This document shows, piece after piece, positions 43,522-55,140 of a stretch of 64,000 nt of DNA. The notes beneath the pieces are model-generated. The model did no database searches, was not told the origin of the DNA, and saw only the letters and a list, made by a program, of their open reading frames with translations. The stretch comes from Elymus sibiricus. Taxonomy: Eukaryota; Streptophyta; Magnoliopsida; Poales; Poaceae. How positions within the stretch are numbered: position 1 is the first letter of the stretch; each line of letters begins with the position of its first letter. The position numbers and the translations under genes are program-made. The stretch covers positions 238,420,166 through 238,484,165 of the forward strand of contig CM077666.1 in assembly GCA_039707655.1 (NCBI GenBank), in the 5' to 3' direction.

Positions 43522-45036
43522 GGAATTTAGGCAGATTTTGGCACAAGTTAAGATCACTCCAATACTTTCTACACATGCATATCTAGAGATTGAGCAGCGG
43601 AAATAGTAAAGCATGCAAGATTACGGAAAGTAAAGAGGGGTAGAGTATGGAAGATCAAACGCAATGAAGACACGGTGGTTTTTGGCGTGGTTCTGATAGG
43701 TGGTGCTATCATACGTCCACGTTGATGGAGACTTCAACCCACGAAGGGTAACGGTTGCGCGAGTCCATGGAGGGCTCCACCCACGAAGGGTCCACGAAGA
43801 AGCAACCTTGTCTATTCCACCATGGCTTACGCCCACGAAGGACCAGCCTCACTCGGGGTAGATCTTCACGAAGTAGGCGATCTCCTTGCCCTTACAAACT
43901 CCTTGGATCAACTCCACATCATGTCGGAGGCTCCCAAGTGACACCTAACCAATCTAGGAGACACCACTCTCCAAAAGGTAATAGACGGTGTGTTGTTGAT
44001 GAACTCCTTGCTCTTGTGCTTCAAATGATAGTCTTCCCAACATTCAAACAACTCCTCACAGATTTGGCTATGGTGGAAGAAGGATTTGAGTGGAAAGCAA
44101 CTTGGGAAAGGCTAGAAATCAAGGTTCAAATGGTAGGAATGGAATCTCTTGATCTCAACACATGAGTAGGCAGTTCTCTCTCAAAAAATGTATGGTGGAA
44201 GTGTAGGCACGTTCTGATGGCTCTCCTTACTGAGAAGGAAGTGGTGGAGGGGTATATATAGCCTCCACACAAAATCCAACCGTTACACACTTTTGACCCA
44301 ACTCGGTGGCACCGAAACCATAATCTCGGTAGCACTGAACTGTGTAAAAGATATGAACTTTAGGAATTTCGGTGGGACCGATAGGAACACCTCGGATGGA
44401 CCAAAGTGCAATGGCTAGGGCAAACCTCATCTCGGTGGCACCGATTGCATCAACTCGGTAGGACTGAAGTGAAGCAATAAGGCAACAAAGAGTTGACAAG
44501 CCATCTCGGTGAGACCGATTTGCAAAACTCGGTGAGACCGAAGTGAGTGCAAACGATTACAGAGAGTTGGCAAGGCCATCTCGGTGGGACCGAGATCCAT
44601 TTCGGTGGATCCGATTTGTTAGGGTTTTGGCAGTGGCTAAGTCTAGATGAACTCGGTGGGGCCGGATAAAGAATTTCGGTGGGGCCGAGTTGGAATGTAG
44701 GTTTTGGACATATTTGGGTAGAGAGAGTGGTTGAGGGTTTAGGAGTACTGTCACTAAGCACTTGAGCAAAAAGACCATTAAGCAAGACCTCATCCCCTTT
44801 TAATAGTATTGGCTTTCCTATGGACTCAATGTGATCTTGGATCACTAAACCAAAAATGTAGAGTCTTGATCTTTTGCCAATCCTTGTCCTTAGCATTTTG
44901 AAGGGGTTCCACGTCCTCTTGTCCCTGCCACGCCATTGTTGAACTTGTCTGAAATTCACTAGATAAAAGCATTAGTCCAACAACATGTATGTTGGCATAA
45001 ATTACCAGAACCACCAAGGGAGCAAATGTGCTTTCA
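43522..45036 (-). repeat. 3' LTR of the coding Copia element, outer end truncated
   Basis: 1515 bp matching 50731-52245 end to end. About fourteen TCGGTG/CACCGA-type palindromes lie at 44300-44690. A minus-strand TATATATA near 44262 may be the TATA box. Confidence 0.92.
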
Positions 45037-45050
45037 ATCTCCCCCTTTTT
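45037..45050 (-). promoter_or_regulatory. Polypurine tract (aaaaagggggagat)
   Basis: Minus-strand purine run directly abutting the 3' LTR, the plus-strand primer of reverse transcription. Confidence 0.92.
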
Positions 45051-46754
45051 GGTAATTGATGACAACATACATCAAAGCTTCAAATACAGATATAGTAGAG
45101 GTATGTATGAAAGCTTTGAAGGAAACATGTAACATGTATGAACTCCCTGGAACTCCCCCTGAAGAGGTGCATATAACATGATGATATCTCATGGGAAATA
45201 TACATGCAACATGTATCTTGGCTATATGCATCAGAGCAATATATATGACATTTAGATATCCATGTGTCCATGATTGTCTTCTTGCAAACAATATGTACTA
45301 GCAAGAGGTCAATCATGTTCATGAGTGTGATGCATATACTTACCTTGAAGTTCTTGATCAAGTACCTGAAGAAATACACTTGAGAAAATACGGTTAGATA
45401 ACACAAGATAATTTCTTCAAGAAAAGACACAAGATCAGCAAGAAACCAAGATTGGGATGACATGTAGAATAGAGTATCACTAGGTGAATACTTCTTTGAA
45501 ACAGACATGTCCCCGAAAGAAACAGTTGTCTCCCCTTAAAGAGATTCCTCTCCCCCTGAATCTGACATTGGATATTGGGATTAGGTAGGGAAAGAAACTA
45601 GAACAACCAAAGAACAAACTAATCATGTTTCTCCCCTCTTGGAAACATGTAACATTCTCTCCTCTTGTAAGGTGCATCTCGTTTGTAGTGATAATCTTTG
45701 GTGTATTCCTCTCTCCCCCTTTGACATCAATTTCCAAGAAGGGTCTTCAAGGTTATTGAGCAAGTGGGTTTGGTCCTTGAGAAACACAGCTAGCCATTGA
45801 ATGGCTCTAGATGCAAGTAGAGGATAAGAATCATTGAGTGGAGCTGGAGCAGAAAAACTCAGGAAAAATTTGACAGAAATTCCCTTAGAGCAGCAAAATC
45901 GGTGACACCGAGTTGGGTTAATTCGGTGGAACCGAGTTTGATGCAATGGATCATTTTGTCAACTCAGCTCACTAGGCAAAGGAATTCTCACAAAGATTTG
46001 CAATGAATTAGCTGCGAAAAGATCTAAAAGCAAAGAAACCCAGAACAGAAGCAAAGAAACGTCTAGATGAAGTTTTTTTTTGAAAAGAAACACTGTAGCA
46101 AGAAGAGAATAAACAGAAGAAACACTAGAGAACTTCATCTAGATGGGTCGGCGACTAGGTCACCTATGTTAGAGTATATTGACTTAGGAGTCAAGTGAGT
46201 ACACTTGATCATAGGTCATACTCATCGTTTAAGCTCAAAATGGGGTTGCCATTTTTCCTTTAAGCATTTCAATGTATTCACATCTTTTTGAGTTGCTTTA
46301 GCTCATGTCTTTGCGTAAAGCTTCTCTAAGGCGTGAGAACTTACATTGGGATTTTGGTGATGTCCATCATGTAGTTGAACTTGAAGTGGATGCTCATTAG
46401 TTGAAGTTTGGAGCTATCCTATCATGTGTAGTTCATCTTCCTACATGGGTTAGATTTGCAAGGAACAACATGTATATCCAAAATGACAAGAATGGAGCAT
46501 TTCTCATGAATTTGTCAAAGGATATGTTTTGGTTGTCTTGTTCCTTGTTCCACCATCAATTGTTGTTACTTGGGTTATACAAGATTGCTCAAGATAAGAG
46601 TGAGATGCAATCTTGTGACATGAAGCTTGTCCAAGTACCTACAAAAGGTTAGATACAATACAAGGGAGCAAAATGTCCAAGATATAAGATGATCATGAAG
46701 GTATCATGGATTAGTCAAGTTGGCTCATGCCCTTGTATGCATCCACATGAACCT
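45051..46754 (-). other. 3' internal region of the coding Copia element, non-coding
   Basis: About 1.7 kb after the pol stop with no supported frame. It contains two TCGGTG-type palindromes at 45899-45945 and the CACTA empty site near 46208-46219 (atcataggtcat). The minus-strand frames (for example 45508-45080, 45946-45623) show no known motif. Confidence 0.7.
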
Positions 46755-49700
46755 CTAGTTCACGTTTGAAGCATCAATGATGTTCAACTCACTTCTCAAG
46801 TGAGAAAACACTTTCTCATCAAGGGGTTTGGTAAAGATGTCCGCCAATTGTTTGTCGGTACGAACATGTTTAAGGTCAATGTCACCTTTCTCAACATGAT
46901 CTCGAATAAAATGGTGACGAACCTCAATATGCTTAGTTCGAGAATGTTGCACGGGATTGTGTGCTATCTTAATAGCACTCTCATTGTCACATAGTAATGG
47001 TACATGTGTCACATGCACACCATAATCTTTAAGAGTTTGTGTCATCCATAGTAATTGAGCACAACATGATCCCGCGGCAATGTATTCCGCTTCGGTAGTA
47101 GATAGAGATACCGAGTTTTGTTTCTTGGAGGACCAAGACACAAGAGATCTACCAAGAAATTGACATGTACCCGAAGTGGATTTTCTGTCAACCTTGTCTC
47201 CGGCATAGTCCGAATCAGAGTAGCCAACAAGATTAAAAGAAGATCCTTTGGGATACCATATGCCAAAGTTTGGTGTATGTAACAAGTATCTCACAATTCT
47301 TTTCACCGCCTTAAGGTGACACTCTTTTGGTGCGGCTTGGTATCGTGCACACATGCACACACTTAGCATAATGTTGGGACGGGAGGCACATAGATATAGC
47401 AATGAACCAATCATAGATCGATAAACCTTTTGATCAACCGGTTTGCCATCCTTGGTCAAGTCAAGATGTCCACTCGTGGGCATGGGAGTTTTCATACCTT
47501 TACTCTCTTGCATGTTGAACTTCTTAAATAAGTCCTTGGTATACTTTGTTTGAGAAACAAAGGTACCCTCCTTAGTTTGCTTGATTTGCAAACCAAGAAA
47601 GAATTTGAGTTCACACATCATAGACATCTCGAACTTTTCCGACATCAACCTTCCAAACTTTTCACTAAAAGAGGGGTTAGTAGATCCAAAGATAATATCA
47701 TCAACATAAATTTGGCATACAAATAATTCTCCATTTACCCTCTTAGTGAACAAAGTTGAATCAATCTTCCCAATCTCAAAACCTTTTTCAAGAAGAAACT
47801 TTGTCAAGCATTTGTACCTAGCTCTAGGGGCTTGTTTAAGACCATAAAGAGTTTTACGAAGTTTGTACACATGATTAGGTTTCTTGGGATTCTCAAATCC
47901 GGGAGGTTGTTTAACATACACTTCCTCCTCAATTTCACCATTTAAGAAGGCACTTTTAATATCCATTTGGTAAAGAGTGATATCATGGTGATTGGCATAA
48001 GCAAGTAAAATACGAATGGACTCAAGTCTTGCAACGGGGGCATAGGCCTCACCACAGTCCATACCTTCGACTTGTGTGTAACCTTGTGCTACGAGACAAG
48101 CCTTGTTGCGTACAACTTGTCCATCTTCATCTTGCTTATTCCGAAACACCCATTTGGTTCCAATGATGTTTTGCTCTTCCTTAGGCTTCTCAACCAATGT
48201 CCACACTTGGTTTCTCTCAAAGTTGTGTAGCTCCTCGTGCATTGTATTCACCCAATCGGGGTCCTTGAGAGCATCTTCCACCTTCAAGGGTCCAACACTA
48301 GATATGAATGAGTAATGCTCACAAAAGTTAGCTAAACGAGATTTAGAGCGAGTGATTCTCCCGGATTGGATATCTCCAAGTATTTGCTCGACGGGATGAT
48401 CCTTGTCAATTCTTGCTCTAACTCGAGGTAGCTTTTTCTTGGGTTGTGGTGAGGCTTCCTCATCATCATCATCATCTTCTTCTTCGTTGATGTTGTCGTT
48501 GTTCTCTTGTGGAGGTGGAGAAGGAGGTTGAGGTGGATCATCTTGTTGCACTTCCTCATTCCCATCGTCTTGACGTGTTCCACTTGTGGATGCCTCCATA
48601 TCAACTTGTCGTTCACCTTGATGTGAAGTTGGGGCTTCCACTTGAATAGACTCTTGCCAACGGGCAAGTCTTGGATTGCTTCCAATGGTTCTTGATCTCC
48701 TACATCAAGTGGCAATTGCTCGACTTGGGAGCCGTTAGTCTCATCAAACTTCACATCTACCGTCTCTTCAACTTTTTGAGTGAAGGTGTTGTAGACACGG
48801 TAAGTGTGAGTTTGATCCATAACCAAGTAGAAAACCTTCATGAGATTTAGGAGCAAATTTTGAACGACGATGCTTATCAAGAATGTAACATTTTGAGCCA
48901 AATACTCGAAAGTATCCAACTTGTGGTTTGTTACCGGTGAGCAGTTCATACGCCGTTTTACCAAGAAGCTTGTGAAGGTAAAGTCGATTTGTTGCATGAC
49001 AAGCTGTTTCAACTGCTTCCGCCCAAAAATGTCTTGGCGTCTTGTATTCATCAAGCATCGTTCTTGCCATCTCAATAAGTGTACGGTTCTTCCTCTCAAC
49101 AACTCCATTTTGTTGAGGTGTGTACGTAGCCGAGAACTCATGTGAAATACCCTCCTCATCAAGAAAGGTGTCCACATTGGTGTTCTTGAACTCCGTTCCG
49201 TTGTCACTCCGAACCTTCTTGATCTTCACTTCAAATTGATTTTGAGCCTTTCTTGCGAAGTTCTTGAAGATCCTTTGTACCTGCAATTTTTCATCAAGAA
49301 AGAACACCCACTTAAATCTGGAAAAATCATCAACGATGACCAAACCGAAAGAGTTACCACCAAGACAATTATAGGAATGGGATGGCTTCCTCCAACTTGT
49401 TTTCCTGCTTGGCAAGCACTACAAAGTCGATCTTTGTCAAATATAACATCTTTCACTGCAAGAATGTGATCTCCTTTAACAAGTTTATCAAGGTTACGCA
49501 TGCCAACATGTCCAAGTCTTCTATGCCATAACCAACCTTTAGAATATTTAGCAATTAAGCATGTACGAGGTTGGGCTCTCTTAGTGAAATCAACAATGTA
49601 TAGATCACCTCTACGAATGCCGGTAAAGACCATATTATGATTATCTTGGCGAAACAGTTGGCAATCTACTTTGGTAAATAGAACATTGAAACCAAAATCG

Positions 49701-50596
49701 GCTAGTCTAGATACAGAAAGAAGATTGTAACCAAGAGATTCAACAAGCATAACATTTTGTATGGAGCTATCATTGGATATGGCCACCTTACCAAGGCCAA
49801 GTACCTTACCCTTGGAGTTGTCTCCAAAAGTCACATACTTTCGTGGACCATCATTTTTAGCAAGCTCATGAAACATGTCTCTATCTCCGGTCATGTGATC
49901 GGTACATCCACTATCAAGAATCCATTCTTTTCCTCCGGCCATGTAATACCGGAGATTTGCCATAAGACTGAGATTCCTCATAGTCTTCTCGAATTCAATA
50001 TCAAACTCTTCATCCTCATCATAGTAGCCATGCTCAACATTTTCATCATCATGCGTGTGATCATTACCTAGGGTAATAGACTCATTAGTTTCATGATCAT
50101 GACAATGTTCAAGTTTATGACTTCTAATGGCTTCCATGATAATGTTACTAATAGTTCTAACATCTCCTTTGGCACGCATAAGATCACGAAGCTCAAACAA
50201 GCAATCATCAAACTTAAGATCACTAGGACTCATCTTGTGAAAAGCAACAGCCTTATGAAGAATCTTATCGAGACTCTTTAAAGAGTAATCGGGATATCGC
50301 TTTTCTAAGTCATGCCATAGAGTATAAGCACATTCAAAATTTTGCATACAACCAAGCACAACCTTAGGTAATCCTCTAATGATAAGATTGACGGTTCTAA
50401 GATTACGAAGCATGTCAATTTCCTCTTCATGAGTAGGATGCAAGGGATCAATAGGGGGCACATAAGGATTATGAATATACTTGCTCAAGTTGAATTCATC
50501 AAAGATATCAAGCATTTCATCCTTCCAAAAGTTGTAATACACCCCATTGAGAATAGGCACTCTACGTCTAAGACTACCCAAAGTAGACACATCCAT
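46755..50596 (-). pseudogene. gag-pol: Copia gag-pol polyprotein with frameshifts and an integrase deletion
   Basis: From ATG 50596: a UBN2-type gag (NLIIRGLPKVVLGCMQ) without any CCHC knuckle, aspartic protease (WILDSGCTDHM), gag-pre-integrase (WLWHRRLGHVGM...CSACQAGKQ). Near 49395 the frame changes and a stretch that normally holds the first catalytic Asp of the integrase is missing; the later SDNGTEF and NGVVERKNRT motifs are present. Near 48800 the frame changes again. The last frame (48641-46755) has RT with QMDIKSAFLNG and YVDD and RNase H with DSDYAGD, ending ADIFTKPLDE plus about 25 residues, then a natural stop. Not able to make a working integrase. Confidence 0.93.
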
Positions 50597-50637
50597 CTCC
50601 CTCCAATGGTGATGAAACCAAGGCAATGAAGACCAAA

Positions 50638-50649
50638 GCTCTGATACCA
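50638..50649 (-). promoter_or_regulatory. Primer binding site (TGGTATCAGAGC)
   Basis: Minus-strand match to the initiator tRNA-Met 3' end, two bases from the LTR. Confidence 0.95.
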
Positions 50650-50651
50650 AT

Positions 50652-52245
50652 TGTGGGATCGAGGAGATAGGTCTAGAGGGGGAGTGAATAGACACTTAAC
50701 CAACCAAAGTTCCTGATCTTAATTTCTCTTGGAACTTAGGCAGATTTTGGCACAAGTTAAGATCACTCCAATACTTTCTACACATGCATATCTAGAGATT
50801 GAGCAGTGGAAATAGTAAAGCATGCAAGAGTATGGAAAGTAAAGAGGGGTAGAGTATGGAAGATCAAACGCAATGAAGACACGGTGGTTTTTGGCGTGGT
50901 TCCGATAGGTGGTGCTATCGTACGTCCACGTTGATGGAGACTTCAACCCACGAAGGGTAACGGCTGCGCGAGTCCACGGAGGGCTCCACCCATGAAGGGT
51001 CCATGAAGAAGCAACCTTGTCTATTCCACCATGGCTTACGTCCATGAAGGACTAGCCTCACTTGGGGTAGATCTTCACGAAGTAGGCGATCTCCTTGCCC
51101 TTACAAACTCCTTGGTTCAACTCCACATCATGTCGGAGGCTCCCAAGTGACACCTAACCAATCTAGGAGACACCACTCTCCAAAAGGTAATAGACGGTGT
51201 GTTGTTGATGAACTCCTTGCTCTTGTGCTTCAAATGATAGTCTTCCCAACACTCAAACAACTCCTCACAGATTTGGCTATGGTGGAAGAAGGATTTGAGT
51301 GGAAAGCAACTTGGGAAAGGATAGAAATCAAGGTTCAAATGGTAGGAATAGAATCTCTTGATCTCAACACATGAGTAGGTAGTTCTCTCTTAGAAAATGT
51401 ATGGTGGAAGTGTAGGCACGTTCTGATGGCTTTTCTTACTGAGAAGGAAGTGGTGGAGGGGTATATATAGCCTCCACACAAAATCCAACTGTTACACACT
51501 TTTGACCCAACTCGGTGGCACCGAAAACATAATCTCGGTAGCACCGAACTGTGTAAAAGATATGAACTTTAGGAATCTCGGTGGGACCGATAGGAACAAC
51601 TCGGTTGGACCGAAGTGCAATGGCTAGGGCAAACCTCATCTCGGTGGCACCGATTGCATCAACTCGGTAGGACCGAAGTGAAGCAATAAGGCAACAGAGA
51701 GTTGGCAAGCCATCTCCGTGAGACCGATTTGCAAAACTCGGTGAGACCGAAGTGAGTGCAAACGATTACAGAGAGTTGGCAAGGCCATCTCGGTGGGACC
51801 GAGATCCATTTCGGTGGATCCGATTTGTTAGGGTTTTGGCAGTGGCTAAGTCTAGATGAACTCGGTGGGGCCGGATAAATAATTTCGGTGGGGCCGAGTT
51901 GGAATGTAGGTTTTGGACATATTTGGGTAGAGAGAGTGGCTGAGGGTTTAGGAGTAATGTCACTAAGCACTTGAGCAAAAAGACCATTAAGCAACACCTC
52001 ATCCCCTTTTAATAGTATTGGCTTTCCTATGGACTCAATGTGATCTTGGATCACTAAACCAAAAATGTAGAGTCTTGATCTTTTGCCAATCCTTGTCCTT
52101 AGCATTTTGAAGGGTTTCCACGTCCTCTTGTCCCTGCCACGCCATTGTTGAACATGTCTGAAATTCACTAGATAAAAGCATTAGTCCAACAACATGTATG
52201 TTGGCATAAATTACCAAAACCACCAAGGGAGCAAATGTGCTTTCA
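50652..52245 (-). repeat. 5' LTR of the coding Copia element, full length 1594 bp
   Basis: TG...CA ends (tgtgggatcg to tgctttca). Palindromes at 51510-51900 correspond one by one to those in the 3' LTR. A minus-strand TATATATA is near 51468. Confidence 0.93.
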
Positions 52246-54114
52246 GTGGCTGCACACGTAAGCTTCTAGACATGAAAACACGTTTGATCCCTTTGAGCCC
52301 GAGCGGACGGACCACTAGTGTGCACTCCCATGGATTCCCCATGAATGCTCCCACTGTACTATCCATAGAAGCACTTGAGGTGTGAGTAAGAGATGGAAAG
52401 AACATACCAAAGTTACCTCTTTCTGAAGTTGTAGATGGATCTCAAATGACCACAATGTATGCAAGGAAAAGAGTGCACATGGAGAAAAACCTTGTCCAAT
52501 CCTAACAACCTACACAAATGGCTTATAGTGGAGCTCGGTGGGGTTAGTGGCACAAAATATCAAGCAAATTGAAGTCCAAGATATGTAAATATTGAAATCA
52601 ATCCAAAGGACTCAAAATGCAAAGCAAGTGATCACAAATATAGAGGAAGGCAATACAGAAACACACGCGGTGGGATAATGGGGCTTGTGCAACTATAGGG
52701 ATGAGCAACACAAAATTTGCTAACGAAGACTATGCTTGTGTTACACAAACACAAGGAGAGACGCTAGCTTGATTGCACGTTTGGGCACGATTCACCACTT
52801 GGCACCAATCCTATTCATGCAAGCAAAACGTTTCCTATTCCATGAATCCTCATGCACAAGTATATCTTTCTATGCTCAACTCTCTTTGCTTATAAGTTTT
52901 GATCTCTTTCTTGCTTAAAAGCGTTTTTTTGTCTTTTTTTTCTTCCTTTCCACTGTTCTTATTGAGCCTCAACCAAATATATGGGACAAGTATCACAAGA
53001 TATGCACGGGAGCAAGCAATTGCACTATATGATATATCAAATGATGCAACAATATGATATCGTATCACTATGGTGTTCAAGTTTTCGCGAAGCCCGGCAA
53101 TACTCGGATAGCTAGTCTCAATAGGTAAGAAGGTAATCGCAAAGATGGTGGGGCTATCAAGATGTAATGGCAAGGAAGGAAAAGTGTATGACGGAATGGA
53201 TACCTTCGTCACACTTAACCTTTCACGAAGTCGGGGGGTAACCGGCCTTGCTTCCAGTTGAAGATAGTCTCAAGGATGGATGGCCGTCGTCGATGCGGAA
53301 GCTCGGTGATCGATGGAGATGATTGCACGATACACGTCGTCCGGTGGATGATGAAGAAGTAACCATCCCTAAGTAGCCGAAACACCTTAGGAGACTCAAA
53401 TCACAACTCAAACAACCACAAATGCAATGGCAATCCAAATGGGATAGGTTGCGGAAGTTTTTGTGTGGTGGTGCGGAAATTATTATGGAAGGCCTAAGCA
53501 AACATGCCAAATTTTGAAACATTTGATGGAGTCAAATTTTGGTGGAAGTATTTTTGTGGGATGGGGGATGTCAATAGCTACAAATCGAGCTAAAGAACGT
53601 CGAAATCGGACTCCGGATGAATTAGTTATGGCCGAAACAAGAATCTGTTCGTGTCAGTTTCAGGGTTGCCCGGACATCCGGGAGTAGGTCCGGATGATCC
53701 GTGTTCGTCAGCTCCGGTACTGTTGTGGGGGTGCATGGGTGGTCCGGACGTCCGGGTGGGCGCCCAGCTGATCCTGGAGCAGGTCCGGATGATCCGGGCA
53801 GGTCAAACTGCTCGGGATTTCCTCTCGGGGACGAATTTTTGGGCAGAATTTTCGATTTTCGGGGTCAAATTTGAAGGGGAAAAAAAGAAAAATTGGGGCT
53901 AGGGAATGCCAAGGGAGGTAGATCCACTTGCCAAACACAAGATCCATGGATCAAAATCAACAAAAACTCACAAGAAACATCAAAATGCAAAAAAAAAATT
54001 GGGGGGCTCTTTTTGTGGAAATTTTCAAAATTGGGGAGAAAAAATTGAACTATGGCTAAAACATGGGGGGTAGGCTCCAAATTCATAGCAACATGGCTCA
54101 TGATACCAAGATGA
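52246..54114 (-). other. Internal remnant of an LTR element with CCGGAT palindromes, non-coding
   Basis: No gene. 53660-53800 contains several CCGGATGATCCGG and CCGGACGTCCGG motifs. The right edge carries a PBS and LTR, so this is the 5' internal part of a minus-strand element whose coding part is missing; its left boundary is the Copia LTR at 52245. Confidence 0.6.
54097..54108 (-). promoter_or_regulatory. Variant primer binding site (TGGTATCATGAG)
   Basis: Matches the usual tRNA-Met type PBS for eight bases and then differs. Six bases separate it from the LTR. Confidence 0.65.
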
Positions 54115-55140
54115 TGTAGGGTAGAACCCTAATCATTGAGATTTGTCCCGATGTTCATGAATTGGAGGTGGATTCGAGGAGGAACACGAAGAACACGAGG
54201 GGAAAACGCGGAGAAATCAAAGGGGGAAACACTCTATTGGACAAGATTTACTCGAAGTACTTCTCAAATCACAAGCAATACAAGAGGTGCATCAAGATCC
54301 AAGAACAACAAGGGAAATAAAGATACAAGGGTAGTTCATCCAAATCTCTAGGAGAGATGGGTCTTGATGATCTAGATAGATCCTTCCCACAAGGGGGTCT
54401 TGAACTCCAATGGAGTGTCTCTCTCTCTCTCAAGAAGTCCCACAAGGGGAGATACATGAGCTAAGCTCTAATGTGTAGTTCTAATCTTAGCTAACCCTAA
54501 ATGCAGGAGGAGGAGGAGTATATATAGTACTAGCCCACGAAGGGGTAAGTGAGGGGCGAAATGGGTACATGGGCCTCGGCTCGGAGACATGCGCGCAGGC
54601 AAAGGCCGGATGATCCGGGTGGGCACCCGGGATATCCGGTCATCGTCCGGATGATCCGGGTGGGCACCCGAATGATCCGGCTGGGTCGTAGCCGCTGTGG
54701 AGCAGCCGGACGTCCGGGACTCTGTCCGGACGATCCGGACATCTTCCGGATGATCCGGGCGTCCGTCCGGATGATCCGGCTTCGTCCGGAGGCTTGCTGT
54801 ACTCTTCATGCGCATTGTCCGGATCATCCGGGTGGGGGTCCGGATCGTCCGGGCTTGGTCCGGATCGTCCGGGTGGGGGTCCGGATGATCCGGGCAAGTC
54901 CTGTCTTGCTCCATTTCTTCTCCTTTCTTCCGTCTTCTCTTCCATGCTTCCCTCGCGGATGGTGTAGACGTACACATGCGCTCGCACTCCTCCTCCTCGA
55001 TGGTGAAGCTCCGGTAATACCTATGCATGCATACGAGAGGAGTGTCAAGTAGTATACCATCCTCGAAGGGGTCAAGTGAACACGTGTAGAGGAGATGATT
55101 CACCTTTATGTATGTGAACTAGATGTCACACGTGTCACTT
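54115..55140 (-). repeat. 5' LTR rich in CCGGAT/ATCCGG palindromes; right end uncertain
   Basis: Begins tgtagggtag next to the PBS. From 54600 to 54895 about fifteen palindromes of the CCGGATGATCCGG, CCGGACGTCCGG and CCGGATCATCCGG kinds recur at 15-35 bp spacing. A minus-strand TATATATA lies near 54520. The outer end is placed near 55140 by change of composition only. Confidence 0.65.

Larger units (their letters stand above)
43522..52245 (-). mobile_element. Copia-type LTR retrotransposon, nearly complete, coding but broken
   Basis: Two LTRs (left 43522-45036, right 50652-52245), PPT next to the left LTR, PBS next to the right one, and gag-pol on the minus strand in Copia order (protease, integrase, RT, RNase H). 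The left LTR lacks the 79 bp corresponding to 50652-50730, so no target duplication can be read. Hand comparison of the first 280 bp of homologous LTR shows about ten differences, nearly all transitions. Confidence 0.95.
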
